A stretch of 63,111 nucleotides of DNA from Selenomonas sp. oral taxon 892 str. F0426 (GTDB taxonomy: Bacteria > Bacillota > Negativicutes > Selenomonadales > Selenomonadaceae). A program made the position numbers and the translations under genes. The notes under the pieces are model-generated. The model had not been told where the DNA came from. It worked only from the letters and a program-made list of their open reading frames with translations, and did no database searches. The DNA lies in the NCBI RefSeq assembly GCF_000468035.1, contig NZ_KI260533.1, positions 29,698-92,808 of the forward strand, in the 5' to 3' direction. Below are positions 35,450 through 43,584 of this stretch, in pieces. Each line of letters opens with the position of its first letter. Position 1 is the stretch's first letter.

Positions 35450-37705
35450 TCATGACCGCGCAGGGCTGTCAATCGTCGCATGCCCCCACGAGAGCACGGC
35501 CTCACGCATTCCCTCCACATCCAGAACGCCATACGCAAAGCCGCGCCGCACAAGTTCCGTCGGCAAATATTCATCGTATTTGTCAAAAATCGGAACCTCA
35601 TCGAGATAGAGGAATTCCATCCGGTCAAAATCCCGTGCCGCCTCCTCCGCAAGCACGCGGAAGAACTCTGCGGGATTCGCCTTCATCGTAAACTGCATGA
35701 AATACGGGCGCATGGACTCAAAGCCGCGCAGCCCGAGCCGCGCTCCGCAGCGAATGCGCAGGAAGCGCTCAAGTGCAAGAAAGGCATAGCTGCCGAGCCA
35801 CGGAAGAAGCGCGTACATCTCTCCGCCGAGCGGGATGAGCACATCCTCCGCCGCGCGTGAGTGCCGCGCGGTATCGCGTGCCTGTGTAAGGCGTGCGACG
35901 GCATTTTTTAGCAGATACGGCGGTATCAAATCCTCGCGCAGCACCTGCCGCATCCGCCGCAAAATATGTGTGTGAATATCGCCAGGACACTCGCCGAAAT
36001 AGGCGGGCACATTCCCCCGCACCATTTCGCAGTAGACAAGATGACGCTTGCGGTCAACCTCGAGCACGCGCCAGACATGCCCCGCAATCGCAATCTTCTC
36101 CCCAACGGGCGGCGGCGTGACAATCGTTCCGATCTCCTGCGACTCACAGCGGACGGTGTACTCCTCGTTCTCCTGAAAGACGCCATAGAAACGAAAGGAC
36201 TGCACAACACGCTCCCCCGCCAGCCCCACGATCAGCCCGCCGCGCTCCGTCTGTTGAAGGTGTTCCTGTGCAATCAGATGGCGCAGGAGCACGCGGTAGT
36301 CCTCCTGCGTAATGCGGTGAAAGACGTGCAGAGAGAGCACGCGATCCGCAAGCGCGCGCGGAGAGAGTTCTCCGCAGGAGGCGGCAACGCTCATCGTCTG
36401 GTGGTAGAGCAGGCTGAACGGCAGGCGATCAAGGCGCGGCGGCTCGACCCAGCGTTCCTCGAGATAGAGCTGAATGAGCGCAATCCCCTGCAGGAGCTTC
36501 CACGGAATCGTTGCGGGCAGAAGCGCACGTGCCTCGGGTGCGTCCTCGCGCACGACAAAGTGCATCTCCTGCGGCTGACCGCGCCGCCCCGTGCGCCCCA
36601 TGCGCTGGAGGAAGGACGAGACCGTCCACGGCGCGTCGATCTGAAAGGCGCGTTCGAGGCGACCGATGTCGATGCCAAGCTCGAGTGTTGCTGTTGTGCA
36701 CGTTGTAAAGAGGCTGTCCTCGTCCTTCATCCGCGCCTCCGCCGTCTCGCGAAACGCGGCGGAGAGATTGCCATGATGGATGAGGAAGCGATCCGGCTCA
36801 TGCTGTTTTTCGCAGTAGGATCGCAGGGTTGTCGTCACCGCCTCGCACTCCTCACGCGAGTTGACAAAGACGAGACATTTCTTCCCGCGCGTATGCGCAA
36901 AGATATAGCCAATCCCCGGGTCTGCCGCCTCAGGCGGCGTGTCGGTCGGCACATCCGGCGCAGACGGCTCCGTGATATCATCACGCTCCTCCCCCGCCTG
37001 CGTGTCGCGCACATAGAAATGCTCAAGGGAGAGCCGCCACTTGCTCCCCGTCGGCTCGATCTGCGGCACAAGCGTCCTGCGCCCCGTCCCCGCCGCAAGG
37101 AAATCCCCCGCGCGCTTGGGGTCGCCGATCGTCGCCGAGAGACCGATACGGCGCGGCTGCACCCCCGCGATGCGGGAAAGGCGCTCGATGAGGCAGAGCG
37201 TCTGCCCGCCGCGATCGCCGCGCAGAAGGGAGTGCAGCTCGTCGATGACGACAAAGCGCAGATCGCCGAAGAGTTTCGGGATCGCCATGTGCCGATGCAG
37301 CAGCAGCGCCTCGAGCGACTCCGGCGTGATCTGCAGGATGCCGGACGGGCGCTTCATCAGCCGCGCCTTGTGCGTCTGTCCCACATCCCCGTGCCAGTGC
37401 CAGACGGGAATGTCCGCCCTGTGACACAACTCTGTCAAACGTTCGAACTGATCGTTGATCAGTGCTTTCAGCGGGCCGATATAGATACAGCCGATCGAAG
37501 TCGGCGGATCCTCGTGAAAGAGCGTGATGATTGGAAAGAACGCCGCCTCCGTCTTGCCGGACGCCGTGGAGGCTGTGAGCAGGACGTGATCATCCGTCCC
37601 GAAGATCGCCTCTGCCGCCGCAATCTGGATGCCGCGCAGACGCTGCCACTCCTGCGCGTAGATATAGTCACGCACGAAGGGCGCATAGCGGTCGAATGCG
37701 CTCAT
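35450..37705 (-). CDS. Lhr/BrxHI-like DEAD/DEAH-box helicase
   Basis: 751 residues. Superfamily II helicase with motif I TASTASGKT (44-52), motif II DELH (155-158), motif III SAT (190-192) and motif VI QRMGRTGRRG, followed by a C-terminal region of about 350 residues with winged-helix and Lhr-like character. It resembles BrxHI of type 2 BREX more than cellular RecQ or UvrD enzymes. An acidic Pro-rich insert lies between the two RecA domains. Its ATG overlaps the stop of the ATPase gene by four bases. Likely acts on DNA together with the two upstream products; the precise role is unknown. Confidence 0.82.
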   Translation of the reverse strand: MSAFDRYAPFVRDYIYAQEWQRLRGIQIAAAEAIFGTDDHVLLTASTASGKTEAAFFPIITLFHEDPPTSIGCIYIGPLKALINDQFERLTELCHRADIPVWHWHGDVGQTHKARLMKRPSGILQITPESLEALLLHRHMAIPKLFGDLRFVVIDELHSLLRGDRGGQTLCLIERLSRIAGVQPRRIGLSATIGDPKRAGDFLAAGTGRRTLVPQIEPTGSKWRLSLEHFYVRDTQAGEERDDITEPSAPDVPTDTPPEAADPGIGYIFAHTRGKKCLVFVNSREECEAVTTTLRSYCEKQHEPDRFLIHHGNLSAAFRETAEARMKDEDSLFTTCTTATLELGIDIGRLERAFQIDAPWTVSSFLQRMGRTGRRGQPQEMHFVVREDAPEARALLPATIPWKLLQGIALIQLYLEERWVEPPRLDRLPFSLLYHQTMSVAASCGELSPRALADRVLSLHVFHRITQEDYRVLLRHLIAQEHLQQTERGGLIVGLAGERVVQSFRFYGVFQENEEYTVRCESQEIGTIVTPPPVGEKIAIAGHVWRVLEVDRKRHLVYCEMVRGNVPAYFGECPGDIHTHILRRMRQVLREDLIPPYLLKNAVARLTQARDTARHSRAAEDVLIPLGGEMYALLPWLGSYAFLALERFLRIRCGARLGLRGFESMRPYFMQFTMKANPAEFFRVLAEEAARDFDRMEFLYLDEVPIFDKYDEYLPTELVRRGFAYGVLDVEGMREAVLSWGHATIDSPARS

Positions 37706-39033
37706 AGCTCGAACTCCGCGAACTGCGCGCCGATCTCCGCGCCCTCTACCTCGTTCTGCGCATACGAAAATTCGTCCGAACCAAGCAGGTCGGCGAGTTT
37801 CAAATGGGGATTCTGATAGATAATGTCGAGCACCTGAATGAAGTCACGAATGACCTCACGCGGTGTGATATGCGTATCCGCACCGATGCGGCCAAACTCG
37901 ATGCGGATGAAGTCCGCGAGATCGTCCTGTGTGACAATCTGTGCATATCCATAGAGTTCTGCATGGATAGCGGCAAGTTTTTCAATGAGCACGAGCATCT
38001 CCTCATGCGTGAGCGGTGCGAGTCGTATCACAGGTGAGAGCAGGTCGCGGTGTTCGCCCGCAAATCGCCCCTCTGCGAGTCGTGAGCGCAGTGCCTCATA
38101 GCTGTAGACCCCGCGCCGCGTGTCCTCCATGCACGCGGGCGTGCCGCAGAGAATCATGCCGAGATACTGTGCGCGCCCCTGCATTGCATCGTTATACATC
38201 GTGAGGATCTTCTCATAGTTGTACTGACGCGTAACGGCGTGCGGGATCTTGTAGATGTTCACCAGTTCGTCGATGAGGATGAGCATCCCCGCATAGCCCG
38301 CCTGCCGCAGGAATGCGGCGAAGAGTTTCAGATACTCGTACCAGTCGTCATCCGTGATGATAATGTTCACACCGAGATCGTGCCGTGCCTCGGTCTTCGT
38401 CGTGTATTCCCCACGGAACCAGCGTGCGACCTGCGCCCGCTTCTCATCGTCCCCGTCACGGTAGGCGTGATAGTAGAGCGTGAGGAGACGCGTAAAGTCA
38501 AAGCCGTGCACAAGATCGTTCAGCCCGTAGATGATGGAGGCAATGCGCCGGTCAACGGCAGTAGGAAAATCCGGATGCTCGGGCGTGATGCCGTCCTCCG
38601 TCACAATTTCCTGCTGCACGCGGCTGATCCAACGGTCGAGGATGAGCGTGAGCGCCCCGCCCTCGGGCGTCGTCTTCGTCGCCATGTTGCGGATGAGTTC
38701 ACGGTACGTCGCAAGCCCCTGCCCGCGCGTCCCCTGCAGTCGGCGCTCCGGAGAGAGATCGGCATCCACGACGACAAAGTTCTTCGCCATGACATAGCTG
38801 CGGATCGTCTGCAGGAGAAAACTCTTTCCGCTGCCGTAACGCCCTACAATGAAGCGAAAGGACGCACCACCGCCCTCGATCATCTCCACATCGGAGAGCA
38901 GTGCCTCGATCTCGCTGCGCCGACCGACGGTGATATACGGGAGACCGATGCGCGGCACAACGCCGCCCTTGAGCGCATTGATCAGCGTCTGGGCAATGCG
39001 GCGCGGGATTTTTTTCGATTCATTCGCTGCCAT
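37702..39033 (-). CDS. BrxD-like P-loop ATPase (DUF2791)
   Basis: 443 residues. Begins with a short helical lead (RRIAQTLINALKGGVVPRIGL) typical of the BREX ATP-binding family, Walker A GRYGSGKS at 64-71, Walker B LILIDEL near 246-252, and a sensor-like CGTPACMED segment. An AAA+-like ATPase of the family named BrxD in BREX type 2. It overlaps the TerB-domain gene by 14 bases and the helicase gene by 4, so all three are probably made in fixed ratio. No methylase, PglZ or PglW gene accompanies it. Confidence 0.82.
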   Translation of the reverse strand: MAANESKKIPRRIAQTLINALKGGVVPRIGLPYITVGRRSEIEALLSDVEMIEGGGASFRFIVGRYGSGKSFLLQTIRSYVMAKNFVVVDADLSPERRLQGTRGQGLATYRELIRNMATKTTPEGGALTLILDRWISRVQQEIVTEDGITPEHPDFPTAVDRRIASIIYGLNDLVHGFDFTRLLTLYYHAYRDGDDEKRAQVARWFRGEYTTKTEARHDLGVNIIITDDDWYEYLKLFAAFLRQAGYAGMLILIDELVNIYKIPHAVTRQYNYEKILTMYNDAMQGRAQYLGMILCGTPACMEDTRRGVYSYEALRSRLAEGRFAGEHRDLLSPVIRLAPLTHEEMLVLIEKLAAIHAELYGYAQIVTQDDLADFIRIEFGRIGADTHITPREVIRDFIQVLDIIYQNPHLKLADLLGSDEFSYAQNEVEGAEIGAQFAEFEL

Positions 39034-40537
39034 GCAGATACCTTCCGATCAGTTCATCTCGATAATCCGAAACAACGGCGGGCGGCTCGCCCTCGATCAC
39101 CGTGTCCGCAAAATCATCATACAGCTTCTCATTGACCCCATCGACGAGGACGGAGAGGAGCAGCCCCTCCGCGCGTACCCACGCGAGATCACCGCCGCAG
39201 AGGAGTGTGCGGAGCAGTCGAAGCTCCGCCGCATCCAGACCGTTGATATCCTCTGCCCCCTCTGCTATCGCAGGATCGACGGGCTGCATATCCTCAGCGG
39301 ATGCCGGAGGAACGACAGGCAAAGTCTCAAAGACGGGCATCATCGGAGGTTCCTCCTCCTCCACAATCAGCCTCTCCTGTGTCACATCAGCATCTTTCCG
39401 TATCCGTGCCAGCTGCGAAAAGTCGAGTCGGACACGCCGCGCCTCTGCTGCTCTCTGCTCTGCAAGAAAAGCGATAATCTCCTCATCAATTATTTTTGCC
39501 TGCCACTTTTTCAGCTTTGGCGGCTGAATTGCCGAAATCCCAAAATGCGCACGCAGAGTTGCATCCACACCGCGCAAAAACACACCCAGACGCTGTGCCG
39601 CACGCTCGGGGCGCTCGTAGGAGTGCAGTGTCCAGTATCCGCCCACGCATTCATAGCGCCGCAGCGGATGCACCTCATAGATACGATCCTGCTCCTCTCC
39701 GGACGGCTGAAACACGGCGGAGGAAAAGAGCCGAATCGGCGCTGTCTGCGGCACGGCAATCAGGTCGGCAAACGCGCTGATCTGACGATGCTTCTCATAG
39801 TACTCCGCAGCGCGTTCCAGCACGCGGAGCACGACTGCATTCACCTCCGCCGTATGGGCACGGTAGAGCTTCGAGCGTTCCAAACGATAGGAAGAGAGTG
39901 TACAGAGTGCTGCCATGACCGCCTCTGCCGTATGCTCCGTACGATGAAGCACCATGCAGATTGCATCATCCTGTTCCCGACACACAAGGGCATTCCCGTG
40001 CCATGTAATTAGTTTGGGATCAAGCCCATAGTAGATAGCGAACTCATCTTCCCAATGTACAATATAGTGCCCGATCTGCGGGTCGAGCGCACGATATGCC
40101 TCACAGAAGGAATGCAGCTTCTCATAGGCATCCTGTGCGTCCCTGCACCCAATGAGATGCAGAAGTTCATAGACGTAGAGAGACGCGTAGGACATGCCCC
40201 GCTTTTCGACCCGCCCCTGCCGCACCGCCGTCCGCCATGTAAAGTAGCCGCGCAGCTGTACATCCGAAAGCGAGTCATACGTTGGGAAATACTGATTGAC
40301 TGCTCCGTTGTAAATGTAGTCATCCTCATAGTTTGCCATCAGACGCGCCTGTTTCAAAAAGAGTTCGGCGCGCGACTGCCAATAGTTGCGCGAGTTTGTA
40401 ACGAGTGAGCGCATGGCAAGCAGCAGCTTCGGCGTCGGCCGCTTGGGCGTTGGTGCAGGCGCATTTGGAATCTCTTCATCGTGATAAACATGCCCCGTAA
40501 GACGCTGCAGAATCTCTGCCGTCCATCCGTCCCCCAT
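39020..40537 (-). CDS. TerB_N / TerB_C domain protein
   Basis: 505 residues. A TerB_N-like region (about 70-200) shows the conserved YFPTYDSLSDVQLRGYFTWR and SYASLYVYELLHLIG stretches. A middle region of unknown fold (about 200-390) follows, then a TerB_C-like domain (about 410-505, LLSVLVDGVNEKLYDDFADT). Such proteins occur beside ATPases and helicases in proposed DNA-processing arms of Ter-type stress systems. First gene of the three-gene operon, with a GGAGG ribosome-binding site and its own promoter. No tellurite-resistance genes are nearby. Confidence 0.78.
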   Translation of the reverse strand: MGDGWTAEILQRLTGHVYHDEEIPNAPAPTPKRPTPKLLLAMRSLVTNSRNYWQSRAELFLKQARLMANYEDDYIYNGAVNQYFPTYDSLSDVQLRGYFTWRTAVRQGRVEKRGMSYASLYVYELLHLIGCRDAQDAYEKLHSFCEAYRALDPQIGHYIVHWEDEFAIYYGLDPKLITWHGNALVCREQDDAICMVLHRTEHTAEAVMAALCTLSSYRLERSKLYRAHTAEVNAVVLRVLERAAEYYEKHRQISAFADLIAVPQTAPIRLFSSAVFQPSGEEQDRIYEVHPLRRYECVGGYWTLHSYERPERAAQRLGVFLRGVDATLRAHFGISAIQPPKLKKWQAKIIDEEIIAFLAEQRAAEARRVRLDFSQLARIRKDADVTQERLIVEEEEPPMMPVFETLPVVPPASAEDMQPVDPAIAEGAEDINGLDAAELRLLRTLLCGGDLAWVRAEGLLLSVLVDGVNEKLYDDFADTVIEGEPPAVVSDYRDELIGRYLHGSE

Positions 40538-40573
40538 CGCACACCTCCGTCCGTCTGTTCGATTACTTCTCCT

Positions 40574-40601
40574 ATTTTACTACGAATCCCCAAAATAGCA
40601 A
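40574..40601 (-). promoter_or_regulatory. Promoter of the TerB-ATPase-helicase operon
   Basis: TTGCTA (40601-40596), 16-base spacer, TAAAAT (40579-40574), 37 bases before the TerB-domain gene. It sits directly behind a strong terminator that isolates the operon. Confidence 0.6.
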
Positions 40602-40611
40602 GGCTGCACAA

Positions 40612-40651
40612 GAAAATACGCCTCTCGCCGGGCAGCGAGAGGCGTATTTTC
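40612..40651. terminator. Strong bidirectional hairpin upstream of the TerB operon
   Basis: GAAAATACGCCTCTCGC and its perfect inverse (17 bp) around CGGGCA. The T-runs at both feet suit termination on either strand; it ends the ABC transporter transcript. Confidence 0.75.
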
Positions 40652-40825
40652 GATAGAGAGAAAGAAATGTAGGGAATGTATGTGAATTCCGCGGAAGGGA
40701 AGGCCGCAGAATACGCACCGAAAGTCAGAGGAATTGAGCACTTCCTTGCTCGTTATATCTCCTGCTTTCATAGATAATATAACGAAGCGGATTTAGAACG
40801 TCTTGTGAAGAGCGTTAGGTTTCGA
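40652..40825. other. Possible decayed gene fragment
   Basis: A minus-strand frame starting at 40771 opens MKAGDITSKEVLNSSDFRC and has a CVFCG pair, then runs into the terminator hairpin. No proper ribosome-binding site is seen. It may be the remains of a truncated gene; nothing else is visible here. Confidence 0.2.
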
Positions 40826-41620
40826 TTAGCTTAAAAGTAGACTATCATTAGCCAGTTCGCTGCCCGCCGCCTGCTCGAACATAGAGAGGAGATCGCGCGT
40901 CGTCAGCCCCTGCTTTTTCTCCTGCGGCACGTCGAAGAGGATGCGCCCCTCGTGCAGCATGATGAGGCGGTTGCCATAGTGCAGCGCATCCTTCATATTG
41001 TGCGTAATCATAAGCGTAGTCAGCTGATCCTCCGAAACGATCTGCTCGGTCAGCTCAAGCACCTTTGCCGCCGTCTTCGGATCGAGCGCCGCCGTATGCT
41101 CATCGAGCAGCAGGAGATTCGGCTTCACCAGCGTCGCCATGAGGAGTGTCAGCGCCTGCCGCTGTCCGCCCGAGAGCAGCCCCACACGCGATGAAAGACG
41201 ATTCTCGAGACCGAGTTTGAGACGTGCCAGCTTCTCGCGGAACACGTCGCGCATCTCGCTCGTAGATCCCCAGCGCAGCGTCGGCGTCTCACCACGGCGC
41301 GCCGCAATCGCAAGGTTCTCCTCGATCATCATGCGCGCCGCCGTCCCCATCATCGGGTCTTGGAAGACGCGCCCGATGAATTTTGCGCGGCGATGCTCCG
41401 GCCACTTCGTAATGTCCTCGCCCGCAATCGAGATCTTACCCGTATCCACAGAGATCGCCCCTGCAATCGCATTCATCAGCGTAGACTTGCCCGCGCCGTT
41501 GCCGCCGATCACCGTGACGAAATCGCCGGGATTCAGGTGGAGCGTAATGCCCGAGAGCGCTTTTTTCTCCGTGATCGTTCCCGGATTGAACGTCTTTCTG
41601 ATATCCTCTATGTGCAGCAT
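40826..41620 (-). CDS. ABC transporter ATPase (TrpXYZ-like)
   Basis: 264 residues. Walker A GGNGAGKS, signature LLSGGQRQAL, Walker B LLLLDEHTAALD with Glu-His after the Asp. The HTAALDPKTA run is typical of the ATPases paired with PF04392-type binding proteins (aromatic amino-acid importers such as TrpXYZ in streptococci). Its ATG overlaps the permease stop by one base (TAATG). The substrate is inferred from family only. Confidence 0.88.
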   Translation of the reverse strand: MLHIEDIRKTFNPGTITEKKALSGITLHLNPGDFVTVIGGNGAGKSTLMNAIAGAISVDTGKISIAGEDITKWPEHRRAKFIGRVFQDPMMGTAARMMIEENLAIAARRGETPTLRWGSTSEMRDVFREKLARLKLGLENRLSSRVGLLSGGQRQALTLLMATLVKPNLLLLDEHTAALDPKTAAKVLELTEQIVSEDQLTTLMITHNMKDALHYGNRLIMLHEGRILFDVPQEKKQGLTTRDLLSMFEQAAGSELANDSLLLS

Positions 41621-42501
41621 TACTCTGCCCCCTTCTTCATCGCATGATATTTCGACTGGATGAGGGGCAGCGAGAGTGCGATCGCCACGAGAATTGCCGT
41701 AAAGAGCTTGAGGTCATTGGGCGGCATGCCGAGCTGCAGCACAATTGCGATGACCGCACGATAGACAACCGACCCGAGCACGACGGAGATCAGCCAGTTC
41801 TTAAAGCTGCGCGTGCCGAACAGCACCTCGCCGATGATGACGGAGGCAAGACCGATAACGATCGTGCCCGTGCCCATGCCGACATCCGCAAAGCCGTTGC
41901 TCTGTGCGACGAGCGCGCCGCAGATCGCAACCATGCCATTCGAGAGCAGGAGTCCGAGCACGATCATCACGTCCGTATTCACGCCGTTCGCACGGATCAT
42001 GTGCGGATTCGCGCCCGTCGCACGGATCGCCATGCCCAGCTCCGTACCAAAGAACCAATACGTGAGGAGAATCGCAAGCACGACAACGACCGCACCGATG
42101 AGCAGGATATTCGTCGCCGCATCCAGTCCCCAGATATTCCACTCGGTAAAGAGTGTCTCCTGCTGCAGGAGCGGCAGATTTGCCTTGCCCATGACGCGCA
42201 GATTGATGGAGTACAGTCCGATCATCGTCAGAATACCCGCGAGCAGCGCAGGAATCTTGAGTTTCGTGCAGAAAAATCCCGTAATGACGCCCGAGACGCA
42301 GCCTGCCATGCATGCCGCAAAAATTGCCGTCAGCGGAGTGTGACCCGCCACGAGCATGGAGGCGGCGACAGCAGCCCCCAGAGGAAAACTGCCCTCAACC
42401 GTCAGATCGGCAATATCCAATACGCGATAAGTCAGATAGACACCGAGCGCATAGAGTCCCCACAGGACACCCTGCGCCGCTGTCGCAATGACGAGATCCA
42501 T
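41620..42501 (-). CDS. ABC transporter permease (TrpXYZ-like)
   Basis: 293 residues, about eight to nine membrane helices, branched-chain-type permease family. The N-terminal LWGLYALGVYLTYRVLDIADLTVEGSF stretch is characteristic of this subgroup. ATG at 42501 has GGGAGTGACGTT upstream; a longer frame to 42531 would run into the preceding hairpin. Coupled to the ATPase gene. Confidence 0.88.
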   Translation of the reverse strand: MDLVIATAAQGVLWGLYALGVYLTYRVLDIADLTVEGSFPLGAAVAASMLVAGHTPLTAIFAACMAGCVSGVITGFFCTKLKIPALLAGILTMIGLYSINLRVMGKANLPLLQQETLFTEWNIWGLDAATNILLIGAVVVVLAILLTYWFFGTELGMAIRATGANPHMIRANGVNTDVMIVLGLLLSNGMVAICGALVAQSNGFADVGMGTGTIVIGLASVIIGEVLFGTRSFKNWLISVVLGSVVYRAVIAIVLQLGMPPNDLKLFTAILVAIALSLPLIQSKYHAMKKGAE

Positions 42502-42514
42502 AACGTCACTCCCT

Positions 42515-42543
42515 AAAAAAAGCGGACACACTGCGTGTCCGCT
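42515..42543 (-). terminator. Terminator or attenuator between binding protein and permease genes
   Basis: AGCGGACAC / GTGTCCGCT stem, ACTGC-type loop, TTTTTTT on the minus strand. It would make the binding proteins more abundant than the membrane parts. Confidence 0.8.
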
Positions 42544-42564
42544 TCGCTGTGTTTGAAAGAAAAA

Positions 42565-43557
42565 TCACGGCACAATCGTCGCACCGTTCAGTACATCGGT
42601 AGGAATCGTCAGACCGATTTTCTCCGCATTCTTCTTGTTGACGACGACCATGAGATCACGCGCCGTCTCAATCTTCATATCCGACGGCTTTTTCTTGCCC
42701 TCGAGGATGTCCGCTGCCATGTCGCCCGTCTGAACACCGAGCTTGTAGTAGTCAACCCCCTTGGTCGCAAGAGCACCTGCTGTGACGCCGCCCTCAAAGG
42801 CACAGATCACACCTTTTCCCGCTGCATCTGTGATGCTCGTGAGCGTCGGCATCGCGGATGCGATCACATTATCCGTCGGCTCATAGAACACATCCACTTC
42901 GCCTGCCATGCTCTGCGCTGCCTGCTGAATATCGTTGACCGTCGAGATCGTCGCCGTGCGCACCGTGAGTCCCTTCGACTCAGCATATTCCGTCATCGCC
43001 TTGACCTGAATCTCCGAGTTGATCTCACTGGACGTGTAGATCGTGCCGATCGTCTTCGCATTCGGATAGAGTTTCATGAGCAGGTCGATTTGATCGGCGA
43101 TCGGGCTCATGTCGCTCGTGCCCGTAACGTTGCCGCCCGGAGCATCGTTCGACTTTACAACCTTCGCGCTCACGTAGTCCGTGACCGCCGTGCCGACAAT
43201 GGGAATATCCTTCGTTGCGTTTGCCGCCGACTGCACGGCCGGGGTTGCAATCGCACAGATGAGATCCACCTTGTCACTGATAAAGCGCTGCACAATGTTC
43301 TGGAGGTTCGACTGATCTGCCTGTGCATTCTGGCGGTCGATCGTAAGGTTTTTGCCTTCCTCATATCCGCGCGCCTTGAGTCCGTCCACAAAGCCGCGGT
43401 TCGCATCGTCGAGCGCACTGTGCTCCACGAGCTGAACAATCCCGACCTTATACGTTTTCTCACCCTTCTCTGCCTGCTGCCCGCATCCCGCCGACACCAA
43501 AATTCCGAGGGCGGCGATGCCAAGTGCAGCACACTTTGCGAGTCTTTTCATCTGCAT
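42565..43557 (-). CDS. ABC substrate-binding lipoprotein, second tandem copy
   Basis: 330 residues. Lipobox SAGC after a short signal (Cys25), then the PF04392 fold: YKVGIVQLVEHSALDDANRGF, ICAIATPAVQSAA, GTIYTSSEINSEIQVKAM. Very close in sequence to the next gene product over its whole length. It differs mainly in a ligand-side loop (CAFEGGVTAGALATKG here against CAEPFMVTGGCLATYG). Ligand probably an aromatic amino acid or analogue. ATG at 43557 has GGTGGGG upstream. Confidence 0.9.
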   Translation of the reverse strand: MQMKRLAKCAALGIAALGILVSAGCGQQAEKGEKTYKVGIVQLVEHSALDDANRGFVDGLKARGYEEGKNLTIDRQNAQADQSNLQNIVQRFISDKVDLICAIATPAVQSAANATKDIPIVGTAVTDYVSAKVVKSNDAPGGNVTGTSDMSPIADQIDLLMKLYPNAKTIGTIYTSSEINSEIQVKAMTEYAESKGLTVRTATISTVNDIQQAAQSMAGEVDVFYEPTDNVIASAMPTLTSITDAAGKGVICAFEGGVTAGALATKGVDYYKLGVQTGDMAADILEGKKKPSDMKIETARDLMVVVNKKNAEKIGLTIPTDVLNGATIVP

Positions 43558-43584
43558 CGAATCCCCACCTTTTCTATTTCTGTA

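Noticed and set aside
35245-35652. N-terminal extension of the Memo-AMMECR1 gene containing VAELADALDLGSSA
   Set aside because: That peptide is a translation of tRNA-Leu, and the tRNA has its own terminator before the real start.
35966-37816. A 616-codon plus-strand frame opposite the helicase gene
   Set aside because: Antisense shadow of the helicase with no recognisable motif or start signal.
35450-40537. A complete BREX type 2 locus
   Set aside because: Only BrxD-like and BrxHI-like proteins are present; no methylase, PglZ, PglW or PglY homologue lies in the window.
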